DNA of 64,000 bases from Pomacea canaliculata. Taxonomy: Eukaryota > Mollusca > Gastropoda > Architaenioglossa > Ampullariidae. The notes beneath the pieces are model-generated. The model was not told where the DNA came from. It worked only from the letters and a program-made list of their open reading frames with translations, and did no database searches. This document shows positions 29,748 to 40,290 of the stretch, one piece after another. The stretch lies in assembly GCF_003073045.1 (NCBI RefSeq), contig NC_037596.1:29300392-29364391 (forward strand), written 5' to 3'. The translations under genes and the position numbers were made by a program. The first letter of the stretch is position 1; the number at the start of each line of letters is the position of its first letter.

Positions 29748-30113
29748 TGTAACCGAGTGGTAAGGGGGGTTGTATGGCAACAACAGCGGTCCAACACTCG
29801 AACCAAAAGGCAGGAACTTGTCAGCGGTGTGCGAACCTTTATTACACGTGCTTGTACAATGGCCACGGCTGCTCCACATCGCCAGAGGCGCTAAAACTCC
29901 GGGTGTCGCCTACTGTCACACGTCTGTGCTCTCTCTCTCTGATCAGCCGACGTCTCTTCTTGTTTCGTCTCAGCTCTGCCCTTATATACACCTATCGGGC
30001 GGGTACTTTTTGCGTTTCAGCACTTTTCTTGCAGCGTCAGCATCAGCACTTTTTTCCCATGCCTCAGCACTTCCTGCCAAAACCTACCAACGCCGGACTA
30101 CCGGCCCTCTACA
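29748..30113 (-). repeat. 3' LTR (minus orientation)
   Basis: 366 bp. On the minus strand it contains a TATATAAGGGC promoter element (about 29980-29990) and AATAAA (29838-29843) in the order expected for an LTR. Confidence 0.85.
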
Positions 30114-30444
30114 TCCCCGCCGACTCTTTCTCTAACAGCGTCCTCGCTGATGAGCTTTAGCTAGCAATACTAGGGCTGAAATACAAGCACACCTAATATG
30201 CTTGCCTCGGGGGACGGACAGGTATCTTAATATTTTCAATCTGTTGCTGCTGGGGCACGATGTGTATATAAGGGCAGGCATTCCGTCAATCTGTCTCATG
30301 TCATTACTGTCAATGACATCTCGTAGGCTCAGTCGTGGCAAAACAAGAAGAAAATAAACAAAATACCAAAACAAACTAATCAATGGTTACACCACATCTA
30401 TGTTATCTACAGTGTCACACAACCGTTTTCTACACATGTGAGCT

Positions 30445-31464
30445 TTATGCCTGTCTAACAGCAAACCGCTGCCATTTGTGCGGCTGGGATACTGCAGGCA
30501 CTGTCACTTCTGGAATCACAGTTACTGTCATATCAGGCACCACAGGCACTGTCACTTCTGGAATCACAGTTACTGTCATATCAGGCACCACAGGCACTGT
30601 CACTTCTGGAATCACAGTTACTGTCATATCAGGCACCACAGGCACTGTCACTTCTGGAATCACAGTTACTGTCATATCAGGCACCACAGGCACTGTCACT
30701 TCTGGAACCACATTTACTGTCATATCAGGCACCGCACACACTGTCACTTCTGGAATCACAGTTACTGTCATATCAGGCACCACAGGCACTGTCACTTTTG
30801 GTATTAATCTTGTTCTGGCTTGATGGGGTGGAAGAGTACCATACCAGAACGGAGTTCCTTCGTCACTGTCATCAACTGGCCAGCTGGTGATATTACAGGT
30901 ACTCCGGCCGCTCCGCCCATGGAATCTGTCCCGTTGCAGTTCTGCTTGGCTCTGCCGTCGTTGTGGTTGTCGCTGTTGTAGTTGCACCGGCTTGCTTTGA
31001 AACTTTTCCTTCGGCCGGCGATCACTGCCTCGGCATTTCACTCCTCCGATACCACAGACGAACGTGGCTTCAACGCCCTTGTATGACAGTCTGGGTTCAA
31101 ATTCCACCAATTCACCTTTGCCGAGGCTGCGAAAGCCTGCCTTGTGAATAACTGAATGGTGGACAAAGACGTCTCGATCGCCATTATCAGGTGTGATGAA
31201 CCCCCATCCCTTTGCCACGTTGAACCACCTGCAGAAACCTCGCCTTCTGCCCCCTCCACCATCGCTGTCATGGGAAGGTGCTGGTCGCTGGCCGCTCCGC
31301 TGTCTTGTCTGCTGTCGTCGCATACATTTCTGTTTGTGCTGACGATCAGCCTCGAAGGGGAAATCACTTTGCTGTGTCGTGTGAAGCCGGGAGGCCGCCT
31401 CCATCTCCAGCTGTCTGACTCGTGCAGTCAGACGATCTATCTCATCCTCCCTGTCATTACACAT
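30445..31464 (-). CDS. Cold-shock-domain frame of the LTR element
   Basis: A 339-codon minus-strand frame. It opens with a charged, coiled-coil-like stretch and a basic linker. A cold-shock domain follows, recognisable by FCRWFNVAKGWGFITPD and DVFVHHSVI (RNP1/RNP2-like motifs) and close in style to Lin28/Y-box domains. After a Gln/Arg-rich linker, about 6.5 copies of a 16-residue repeat rich in Val, Pro and Thr end the frame. Cold-shock domains bind single-stranded nucleic acid. I infer it takes the place of the zinc knuckle usual in Gag. Confidence 0.65.
   Translation of the reverse strand: MCNDREDEIDRLTARVRQLEMEAASRLHTTQQSDFPFEADRQHKQKCMRRQQTRQRSGQRPAPSHDSDGGGGRRRGFCRWFNVAKGWGFITPDNGDRDVFVHHSVIHKAGFRSLGKGELVEFEPRLSYKGVEATFVCGIGGVKCRGSDRRPKEKFQSKPVQLQQRQPQRRQSQAELQRDRFHGRSGRSTCNITSWPVDDSDEGTPFWYGTLPPHQARTRLIPKVTVPVVPDMTVTVIPEVTVCAVPDMTVNVVPEVTVPVVPDMTVTVIPEVTVPVVPDMTVTVIPEVTVPVVPDMTVTVIPEVTVPVVPDMTVTVIPEVTVPAVSQPHKWQRFAVRQA
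30497..30801 (-). repeat. 48-bp tandem repeat inside the LTR element
   Basis: About 6.3 near-identical 48-bp units (GGCACTGTCACTTCTGGAAT... on the plus strand), encoding the 16-residue Val/Pro/Thr repeat. One unit is diverged in the middle. Confidence 0.9.
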
Positions 31465-32030
31465 CTCCTCTCTCTCTCTGCACGTCGGGCCGTGTTGAGG
31501 AGATCGACAAAAGAAGACCCATGGTCGGCCAGGTGTCTGGACGTTTCACGTCGGACCTGGCTGTTTTTAAGTCCTTTCACAAAGCGTGTCGCCAGGTGTG
31601 TACTGGATACGGCGTCGCTCAGCAGGCGGTTCGCTTCCGCCTGTAAATTCCGGAGGGTCGCAGCGTATTCGATGACCGACTCCTCACTCTGCTGTCGGCG
31701 GTTATAAAAACTGGCGATAATGTCTATAACATCTCTCCGCTCGCCGTATGCCTCTCTCAAAACATCCAAAATCTTTTCCGGCGTGTCTATCATGTCATGA
31801 GGGAACATCAGAACTCGCCGTCTAGCAGGTCCCTCCAGCGCGTTGAGAATATAGACACAAGCCGCTTTCTCAGGCATCGGGCTTAGGGCGAGAGCTATAT
31901 CGACCTCTCTCTCAAACTCGCCGACACTTGGCCCTCCGGCAAACTTCTGAAGGCGGAATAAATGACAGGTTTGTACAGCCTCTGCTGTACTGTCTCCATC
32001 TGCAGCCATCGTGTACACCTGCTGACACAT
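31437..32030 (-). CDS. Gag-like frame of the LTR element
   Basis: A 197-codon minus-strand frame close to the 5' LTR. Its middle resembles a retrotransposon capsid: a hydrophobic helix region with ALEGPARRRVL, then DTPEKILDVLREAYGERR and later VIEYAATLRNLQAEANRLL. This order is known from Metaviridae/PNMA-type Gag proteins. The assignment rests on reading the pattern, not on a search. The CCHC zinc knuckle common in such proteins is not visible. Confidence 0.6.
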   Translation of the reverse strand: MCQQVYTMAADGDSTAEAVQTCHLFRLQKFAGGPSVGEFEREVDIALALSPMPEKAACVYILNALEGPARRRVLMFPHDMIDTPEKILDVLREAYGERRDVIDIIASFYNRRQQSEESVIEYAATLRNLQAEANRLLSDAVSSTHLATRFVKGLKNSQVRRETSRHLADHGSSFVDLLNTARRAERERRCVMTGRMR

Positions 32031-32050
32031 CCTACTCGCAGCGCCAAAAA

Positions 32051-32416
32051 TGTAACCGAGTGGTAAGGGGGGTTGTATGGCAACAACAGCGGTCCAACAC
32101 TCGAACCAAAAGGCAGGAACTTGTCAGCGGTGTGCGAACCTTTATTACACGTGCTTGTACAATGGCCACGGCTGCTCCACATCGCCAGAGGCGCTAAAAC
32201 TCCGGGTGTCGCCTACTGTCACACGTCTGTGCTCTCTCTCTCTGATCAGCCGACGTCTCTTCTTGTTTCGTCTCAGCTCTGCCCTTATATACACCTATCG
32301 GGCGGGTACTTTTTGCGTTTCAGCACTTTTCTTGCAGCGTCAGCATCAGCACTTTTTTCCCATGCCTCAGCACTTCCTGCCAAAACCTACCAACGCCGGA
32401 CTACCGGCCCTCTACA
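32051..32416 (-). repeat. 5' LTR (minus orientation)
   Basis: 366 bp, apparently identical to the other repeat, ending in TGTAGAGGGCC when read from the element's start. Confidence 0.85.
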
Positions 32417-32421
32417 CGAAG

Positions 32422-32734
32422 AATAGGAACAAACAGAAGAGAAAAGCACAAAACACAATAGAAATCCAAAAGAAAACCTGGAGAGAAAAAAACAAAACCA
32501 TTCTTTAAATAAATGCAAATTCAAACATATTCATAAAATATACACAAATATGTCACACTCATCCAATACAGAAATACACATTCACCGAAAAATCAACAAA
32601 GATACACACTCACCTCAACAGGTTCAATGTTAATAAGGATTTAAAGATACAAATCTTGTCGGGATTCGTTCAGTGCAGTCAGGACTACACCACAAGTCGT
32701 TCAAGACTTGTTGACAATAGAAAAACCCGTCAAA
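32422..32734. other. AT-rich flank right of the LTR element, unrecognised
   Basis: A-rich sequence without family similarity. It ends where the block shared with g8's upstream region (AAATCAAACGGTCGCGGCCC) begins. Confidence 0.3.
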
Positions 32735-33329
32735 AATCAAACGGTCGCGGCCCTATGCTTATCGGGGAGTAACAAGAACTAAACTAAAATAAATCAAATC
32801 GTCATGTTGTTGTCACTGGGTACGAACATAAACCCAAAAGTAGAGAAAGGCGTTGAAAAACCAAAATGTTGTGACCATCCCTAGTACTACCTGACTGGTG
32901 TATGTTTAATAAAACTTCTCAATTTCTACCTCCATTTTTGTGTTCTGTTCTATTATGTTTTTCATAAGGAATGCAGAGGTTTGGAAACTTAACATGAGCC
33001 AAGAGACAGTATAGAAGAACAGTTTGAGGAATCAGTAAAACAAACGCCACGTTTCATACACCTAGACGTTTGGGGTTTTTTTTTCTGTTAGCTTTCTACA
33101 GCTTGTTTGCTACTTTCTCCTCTTGCTGCCGTTAGATGACTTATCTCTTCTTCACTGAGATGTTTATCTCACGAACAATAGCAACGTCAACCACCACGTA
33201 GCGTCAGAGCGTCACGTGATAAACACCGTCACGTCGTCTCGATACAAACTGAAGGAAAAAGTCAGTTTATTCAGCAGTAGTTGTTACCAGAATTCGCACA
33301 CTGTGTAACCGTCTTCAACATTTGTGAAG
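32735..33329 (+). promoter_or_regulatory. g5 promoter region of a second class
   Basis: Paralogous to 45585-46146 (g8) and in part to 62400-62830 (g12 side), but unrelated to the TATA-type modules of the other genes. Landmarks are two CACGT-type sites in GTCACGTGATAAACACCGTC (about 33212-33231), then TCTCGATACAAACTGAAGG, then a putative noncoding exon ending ACATTTGTGAAG at 33329 before donor GTAGGCAG. The first coding-exon acceptor lies 380 bases downstream. Promoter role is inferred from position and conservation. Confidence 0.5.
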
Positions 33330-33735
33330 GTAGGCAGTGTGCCTGTGTGTTGTTCCAGTATGTGTTTGTGTAAATGGATGGGCAGGTATAAATGATGAAT
33401 AATTTCTTATAAATTTATAAATATCTTGATAATTCAACGACAACCGTTAAGCGTTAAAAATATCATTTAATTATTTATTTGTCGATGATAATTATTACCA
33501 TTAAAGTGTATAAGAATAATTTGCATAATACATCAGCTTCAGTCTCCTTGACTAAACAAGTTTCCCAAGAATGATTTCTTGGGATCCTCTTAGGGGCATG
33601 CCGCTGATGTTAAAGTCTAAGAGAAGTAATCGAACCAAGACTAATTAACAAAAAAAAACAAGTTAACAATCCAAAACCAGATATAATGTGTTAATTTTTG
33701 TTGTTTACAGGGCGGACTGATCTGCAAATTTCATC

Positions 33736-33980
33736 ATGAAGGTTCTTATTCTTTCCTGTCTTCTAGCTGTGGCACTGGGGTAAGCGTCCATTTCCTGAAA
33801 TATTTTAGAGGATTCTAAACTTAAGAAAAAAATTAGTTATGAGCGACTCTTGAAGATTTTTAAAGAAACTCAGTAAATATCCCCAGGCGCTTCCCTATTT
33901 CGCAGCATGTAGATGACAGAATTAAAGAAGTGTAATGAATAAAAGTACTTAAAAACTTGTACAGATACCTAGCACCCCTC

Positions 33981-34076
<96 letters not shown>

Positions 34077-35378
34077 ACAAACACACACACACTCAGGCAC
34101 CAAAAGCCAGTTAACATCCGTAACAAATGGATGCATGACTCACATTACATAAAACCGTCTGATTTCTTCTTTTAGGATAGACTACGACGGAGTTAAAAAA
34201 AGTTTTGATGCTACCGACATCAACCATGATGGTATTATACGCCCAGATGAGATACTGACTCTCTTCACAAAGACTGACGCAAACAGTAATCGTCATTATT
34301 ATCATCTTCGTCGTCGGCGTCAGCTATGACGGCATAACACTTTCGAATCTTCCGCTTTTATTTATCTGATGTTTTTACCAGTTTTACTCATTTTCTCCGT
34401 TAAGGCTACCGACAAGCTCTCGAAAGCACAGAAACCTGTGTACATAATTTACATTTTACATATCTTATATTTAGAATAAAAATAAAAAATAAAAATGTAG
34501 ATGCTCATTAAGCCGGTCTGCGAATGTTTATTAAACTGAAGAGATGTTTGAATTGTTTTCACAAATTTCTTTCTCAGACGACGGAAACATAACCGCTGAA
34601 GAGTTTACAGCTCTTTATCAACCCGGGACACCCGAGGTAAACCAGGGTTATTTCAACTACTACGACAAACTAGATGGCGCTGCTGACGGTGTGATCTCTA
34701 TGGCAGTTGCTCAACTGCTTTTTGACGTCTTCGACGCTGGCAGTAAGCAAACAACTTTGACACCAGCTCATACCTGCACTGGATCGTACAAAGGACTCTT
34801 GACAAGTCCTTTTTTTATCGTTGAACAATAACATTTGTGGTTTTAAATTTCATTTATTGTTTTTAAATATGTATGTAGCTAAGGCGGTTAAAAAAGGTTG
34901 AGTGCTTGATTTTAAACTCGTTTATGTTGTGAGTTCCACTTTTTAAACAACTGAATTGAATTTTCAGATGATGGTGAAATCACACTTGAAGATTGGTTAG
35001 CGGCTCTTACACAGGTAATATCACACAGACAGACAGACAGACACACACACAAAGACACACAGACACACAGACACACAGACAGACATATGCACGTGCTGAA
35101 TTTTAAGATAAACTACTACTGCTGCTGTTGAGTAGTCATATCCGAATATATCCTCGTTGATGGGTAGCCAAACAAACTTTGAATGCACCATCGTGAATGA
35201 GAGCAAGAAAACATTACATGTAATGTAAGTAGTTAAAAAGATTCCTCTCAACTTTGTCAGGTACAGTATGGAATGAGAACAATGTGATTTATGCAACTGG
35301 TCACACCTAATCCTGTTTTCGTCTTGGCAGCTAAAAGATGACATCCAAAACGAGATTTTGGCTTCATATGCTGATTAA
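33736..35378 (+). CDS. g5: secreted EF-hand protein, type I, 137 aa
   Basis: Coding exons 33736-33779, 34176-34285, 34578-34742, 34968-35014 and 35331-35378 sum to 414 nt. Exon 3 is one codon shorter than in g2-g4 (GTPEVNQG against GTPEIVIQG). The signal peptide is [17 protein letters not shown]1 is [14 protein letters not shown]2 [14 protein letters not shown]3 a degenerate [12 protein letters not shown], and EF4 [12 protein letters not shown] with Gly at position 3. The C-terminus [15 protein letters not shown] differs from the other subgroup. Nearly a twin of g8, sharing its second-class promoter. Intact; poly(A) signal at 35471-35476. An AC run of about 90 bases lies in intron 1 of the coding part. 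Confidence 0.87.
33983..34075 (+). repeat. (AC)n microsatellite in g5
   Basis: About 90 bases of AC repeats between the signal-peptide and EF1 exons. Confidence 0.95.
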
Positions 35379-35470
35379 CAGGCTGATACATCCGACACCT
35401 GACAGATGAAGGGAGATGATGTTTCAGCAACCAATGCTATATAACAGCATGACACCGGACAGAGAATTCT

Positions 35471-35476
35471 AATAAA
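35471..35476 (+). terminator. g5 poly(A) signal
   Basis: AATAAA in the family context, 93 bases after the stop. Confidence 0.7.
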
Positions 35477-35644
35477 ATTCACAATGTTTGCAATGAACGA
35501 TGATGGCTTTTGGTTATGTGTTCTGTGAGCAGATATTGATGATAAGAACTCATAATAAGAGAGGTAACAATAAAAACATTATTGAACTATTGAGGAATTG
35601 GCTATGTGGAGAAACGGAGCTAAAAAAAATTTGCAATATTTCAT

Positions 35645-35847
35645 TTTTACAAGGACGGTTGGGCGTAGGGCAAGCAACCTCCCCTTGTAAAACACCCCTT
35701 GTATAGAAACAGCAACATATTCTCACGGACAAGTCAAAAACCTGGAACATCCAAACCCTGTACGAAAAAGGGAAATCAGCTCAGGTAGCCCTGGAAATGA
35801 ACAACTATGTCATCAAGCTCTTTAGCATGTGTGATACCAGATGGATT
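35645..35847 (+). mobile_element. LINE fragment, endonuclease start
   Basis: Reads GRAS-type leader text then NIQTLYEKGKSAQVALEMNN, the same endonuclease start as 29200-29330 and 49240-49330. It ends abruptly at a scrap of a type II EF-hand exon. Confidence 0.55.
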
Positions 35848-35917
35848 GGTGGTTATGACAGTGAAGATGTGAATGGTAATTAATATTATCCTCGTCATCA
35901 TCCATTATCTGGTATAT
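35848..35917 (+). pseudogene. Scrap of a type II EF-hand exon 2 and intron start
   Basis: GGTTATGACAGTGAAGATG, then AATG before GTAAT and the first 40 bases of intron 2, match g7 at 41902-41970. Neither end continues into other exons, so it is a relic joined to LINE sequence. Confidence 0.6.
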
Positions 35918-36084
35918 TAATGAATGATTGAAATCTTTGATTTTTCAAAAGTTTCACTCGTATATCTGTAAGCCGTGCACACAAACAAAACGTGATTTAA
36001 AAAAATCATATTCTTTCTTTCTTTGTCTCGCTCGTTCTTTTTCTCTCTATCACACCCACACATATACAGAGACTTTTCATTTTC

Positions 36085-36398
36085 CAGGAGGCTTCCGACA
36101 AGGGTGTGTAGAAAGTCCTCCTATAATCTCTCTTATCATGACTAGAATATCCGATATGCTGTCTACCAAAGGTAGACGCGGTATCCAGCTTCGCCCTGGT
36201 CTAGTTGAGCTGTTCATTCTTATGTTTGCAGACGATCTGATGTTTCTATCAAGAATGTCGGCTTCACTCCAAAACCAAATAAACTGCCTCACTAACTCAT
36301 ACCAGAAGCTTAAATTAGAAATAAAATTTAGAAAAACCAAGGTAGTTGTCCTTGGAATAAGAGATTTCTATGAAGAAGGGAAAATTACAGTATACAAA
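36085..36398 (+). mobile_element. LINE reverse transcriptase fragment
   Basis: A continuous frame reads GGFRQGCVESPPIISLIMTR, then LVELFILMFADDLMFLSRM with the FADD catalytic motif, then LQNQINCLTNSYQKLKLEIK and RKTKVVVLG. These are motifs of non-LTR reverse transcriptase palm and thumb. It stops at 36398, where the g6 promoter module (GCTAAGCGACATG) begins. Shorter copies of the same join lie upstream of g9 and g10. Confidence 0.75.
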
Positions 36399-36888
36399 GC
36401 TAAGCGACATGTGTGTGCGTCTAAAGATCAAGTTCGGCAACTCGACACTTGAGACTACGCGGCTTGTTGTCTCCCCTGCCTGACGCCTACACACACAGAC
36501 AGCGACAGACACACACTGTGACTAGACCTGCTGCAGATCAATTCAAGTAACAGATTCGTGAATTCACTGAAGTGTGGAAATAAATAATAAGACACATTGC
36601 TGGAAGATCGTTTGCCAGCACGTGCAGATTATTTCCCAGAGAAACATTCACCACGTGTTCTCATACATCATCGGATAATCTTGTGTTTATTACAGCACAC
36701 AGTCACCTGTCACACCTACTTACAGATTACAAGGCAGCAGATTTTTTCTATATCACAAGCTTCGTCTTGATTTATTGGTTTGATCCTCAGGAATCAAAGT
36801 ATATATATTTGGTCCCGCTATCTACTGACCATACACACATCACAACCCAAGTTCTCTTGGTTCCATCGAATTACTTCTTCTTCAAACG
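36399..36888 (+). promoter_or_regulatory. g6 promoter and noncoding first exon
   Basis: The upstream core is near 36460 (CGGCTTGTTGTCTCCCCTGC). The TATA box TATATATATT is at 36800-36809. The first exon ends CTTCAAACG at 36888 before GTAAATAC. A full module comparable to g9 and g10. Confidence 0.65.
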
Positions 36889-37144
36889 GTAAATACATTG
36901 TAAGACTAAAAAAATTATCTAGTACCAAATTCATTTGTTTAATACATCAGCTGCAGTTACCTGACTAAACAAGTATACCAAGAAATATTTCTTGAGATCA
37001 TCTGAGGGACATGCCGCTGTTGTTATAGTCTAAGGGAAGTAATCAAACCAAGACTAATAAAAAAACAAGTTAACAATCCAAAAATATTAGAGGTAATGTG
37101 TAATTTTTGTTGTCGACAGGCCAAACTAATTCGAAGATTTTATC

Positions 37145-38816
37145 ATGAAGATTGTCATTCTTTCCTGTCTTCTAGCTGCAGTTCTTGGGTAAGAGCTAAT
37201 ATTTGTAAGACTTTTAGAGAATTGTAAACTAGTCTTGAGTGAACCTTGAAGATTTTTAAATTCAGTAAATATTCTCAGACGCTTCCTTTTTTTCACAGCA
37301 TATAGTTCAAAGCAATAAATAAGTTTAATGAATAAGAATAATTAAAATCTCGGACAGATACATAGCAATCCTCCTCTCTCCCATACACACACACATACAC
37401 ACACAGGCACCAATCTCACATTCTTAACAAATGGATGCATGACTAACATAAGACAACTACTAAACCGTTTGATTTATTCTTTCAGGGTTGGCTACGACGA
37501 AGTTCAAAGATCTTTCGCTGCTGTCGACCTCGACGGTGATGGAGTTATACAGTGAGATAAACTGATGACCGTCTTCGAAAAAAGAGACGCAGACAGTAAT
37601 CGTCATTATTATCATCATCATTATCGTCGTCGTCTTCGTCAGCGATGACAGCATTACCTTTAATTCCTTTTCTAATCTTCCCCGTTTAATTATCTGATTT
37701 TTTTTTACACATTTTACTTATTATTTCTGTTAAGGCTACCGACAAGCGCTCTATATAGCACAGAAAACTGTGTACATAATTTACATTTTAAACATCTTAT
37801 ATTTAGAATAATAAAAAGGTTGATGCTAATTACGCCGGTCAGCGGATGTATATTAAACTAAAGAGATGTCTGAATTTTTTTCACTTATTCGCAGAGGACA
37901 AAACCATAACCATTGAAGAGTATACAGCTACTCATGTACCCGGGACACCCGAGCTTGTAATTCAGGGTAATTTCAACTACTACGACAAACAAGATGGCGC
38001 TGCTGACGGCGTGATCTCTCTGTCCATTGTTCCTGTGCTGTTTGACATCTTCGACGCTGACGGTGAGTGTGACTGCTTTGACACCAGGACATTAAAGGGT
38101 AGAAACAAAAGGTATTTCTAGCTCATACCTACAGAGGATCGTACAAAAGACACTTGAAAATGTTATCTTTTGTCGTTGAGGAATACCTTTTGTGATTTTG
38201 AATTTAATTTAGTGTTTTCAAATATGTTGCTTGCTTAAATTTAAAATCGTCTTATGTTGTGAGCTTCACTTTTCAAACAACTGAACTGAATTTTCAGATG
38301 ACGGGGAAATCACACTTGAAGATTGTCAGTCGAGTCTTCCACAGGTAATATCTGATAGATAGATTGATCATCATCATCATCATCATCATCCTCACGCTCT
38401 TTACCTTCCTCTTCAACAAATTCCTGCTCCTTCTCTTTCGCCTCCTACTTCTCCTCTACCACATCATCGTCATCGTCGTCGTCGTCATAATCATCGTCAT
38501 CCTCCGTAACTGAGAGCGAGAAGTCCGGGCCGTACAAATCATCGTATAGGATGAGGAGATAACACAGCAGGATAAAAGGTGTGACCTTCCAACTAATGCT
38601 TATCACCTTTAAGTAGTTGTCCCATCGCGCATGCTTGAGAGAATGAAAACATTACATAGAAAATAAGTAATTAAAAAGACTCATCTCAACTTTGTCAGGT
38701 ACAGTACGCAATGAGATAAATGTGATTGATGCCACTTGTCACACCTAATCATATTTTTGTCTTGTCAGATATTAAATAACATCCAAAACGAGATTGTGGC
38801 CTTATATGCAGCTTAA
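37145..38816 (+). pseudogene. g6: type I EF-hand gene with an in-frame stop in EF1 exon
   Basis: The exon set is complete: 37145-37188, 37486-37595, 37895-38062, 38298-38344 and 38769-38816, all with GT-AG borders and correct phases. In the EF1 exon the codon after GVIQ is TGA (37553-37555), where g9 and g10 have CGA. This is a CpG-type transition that would truncate the product just before EF1's end. Elsewhere the frame is open: EF2 is DADKDKTITIEE, EF3 [14 protein letters not shown]4 [12 protein letters not shown], followed by CQSSLPQ and ILNNIQNEIVALYAA. g10 on the minus strand is its near twin with the arginine codon. Either a young pseudogene, a null allele or a sequence error. Confidence 0.8.
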
Positions 38817-38908
38817 CAGGCTGATACATGCGACACCTGACAAACGAAGGGAGCTGATGTGTTATCCAGTAAGGCTATATAACAGCAAGACACCGGACAG
38901 AGACTTGT

Positions 38909-38914
38909 AATAAA
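38909..38914 (+). terminator. g6 poly(A) signal
   Basis: AATAAA in the family context, 93 bases after the stop. Confidence 0.65.
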
Positions 38915-40290
38915 ATTCAAAATGTTTGAAATGAACGATGGTGGCTTTTTGTTATGTGTTCTGTAAGCAGATATTGATGATAAGAAGAAATAAAAGGAGA
39001 GGAGGCAAAAATATAATTGAATTATAAGATCCCTATTTTGAAATGACGTGTGGAATTGACGGACTGAGAAAGTGAATTTAACCAATTTTATTATCACATT
39101 TTATACCTATACATTCACACAAAGTCACATGATCTGGTGGTTCAGTAATTACCGACTGATTACTAATTGGTTTCTAAGGGAAAACATTGGCAAAATGGAG
39201 AAATTTATCTTGACTAATTGTGTTTGTATCATTTAAATTATTTATTTAATTATTTATCTAATTGAAATTAAAAAGGGAAGTGAACCTCAAAGCTTGCTGC
39301 TAGTTAAGTTGTCCTTACCTCCCTTTATCCTCGGCAAACATAACGAAGCTCAGCATCTCCGAGAACAATAATTTTGCAATAATTTTCTGCTTTGCTCTTT
39401 ATCACATGATGTCTTTTTTCTAAATTCTCTGTATTGATCCTTATCACATTCTCTCGTTTTTCTATATTCTACAAGCTTAAGGTTTTATTCTCTTGTCTCA
39501 TTAAAGCTCTTGTTTCGTCCAATAATGCCTAAAGAGGCTCAACTCCTTCAGAGTATTGTATCTTATCATATAATCCTTTTTTATATTTTGTATGCTTTAG
39601 GTTTTATTCTCTTGTCTCACTGATGCTTTTGCAATAATCGCTAAAGAGGCTCAACTCCTTCAGAGCAGCTTGAGCTTAGTTAGACAAATCCCATTGACCA
39701 CAGTAAATGTTCGGAGCAGGTTTTTGAGAAAAAAGTCATTCCATATCTCTTTAGTCGACCTTGTTGTAGAATCATGTGTAAAATCATTTGTTTTGGTTTC
39801 TAGTAAATGTTTTGATACCTAGTGGTTTGTTAGAAGGACGATTTCTGACTAAGAGAGTAGACGACTAAAGTCTAAAGAGTGACAAACGGACATTTGGAAA
39901 ACATTTCATCAAATACAACTTTTACCTGCTTGGTATAGAGCATAATGGGATAGACATACAAGACACAAGATACAAAACTGAGCTACCCATTTAACGGGAA
40001 GTACATTTAAACAAAGAAAACTAGAAGTTTCGTAAACATCATAAATGTAATTTCTTAGAGCGAAATGTTAATTCTAGCGTTAAAGAAAAAAAGTAAGAAA
40101 GACTACTGTTGAACTTCCGTGAAAAAAAAAAAAAGATTATTTTTGAACAACCGTCAGCATTTACTGCGTTCTTTACTTATAAAGAGGTGTATCTCTCCGT
40201 TTTTGTGTTAGAGTGAGCGATGGGGAGAGAAAGCGCGTGTTGTTTTTATTGTTGTTGTTTCTTTCTTTCATTTTTTTATTTCTTTTTTTT
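38915..40290 (+). other. g6 3' flank, array unit block
   Basis: The first 700 bases are repeated, inverted, at 51230-51980 behind g10. 39100-40290 is also paralogous to 56385-57530. Two partial copies of the CTAAAGAGGCTCAACTCCTT segment (39530 and 39643) lie in tandem. No gene. Confidence 0.5.

Larger units (their letters stand above)
29748..32416 (-). mobile_element. LTR retroelement, 2.67 kb, pol-less, cold-shock-domain bearing
   Basis: Two 366-bp direct repeats with TG...CA ends bound the element, and a 5-bp target duplication CGAAG flanks it (29743-29747 and 32417-32421). On the minus strand the 5' LTR is followed within a few bases by a primer-binding-like TGGCGCTGCGAGTAGG, and a purine tract lies just before the 3' LTR. 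The LTRs look identical by eye, so the insertion is recent. The interior holds a Gag-like frame and a second frame with a cold-shock domain. No protease, reverse transcriptase, RNase H or integrase is seen, so it looks like a structurally whole but non-autonomous element, probably Metaviridae (gypsy-like) derived. Confidence 0.85.

Noticed and set aside
29556-30160. Plus-strand frames of about 110-128 codons in the LTRs (also 32073-32508)
   Set aside because: They lie inside the LTRs, opposite to the element's coding strand, with no protein features.
30497-30801. CRISPR-like array from regular 48-bp spacing
   Set aside because: Head-to-tail repeats without unique spacers, inside a coding frame of a eukaryotic element.
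30383-30823. Plus-strand repetitive frames (Thr/Val/Ser/Gly and His/Cys rich)
   Set aside because: Shadows of the 48-bp tandem repeat on the strand opposite to the cold-shock frame.
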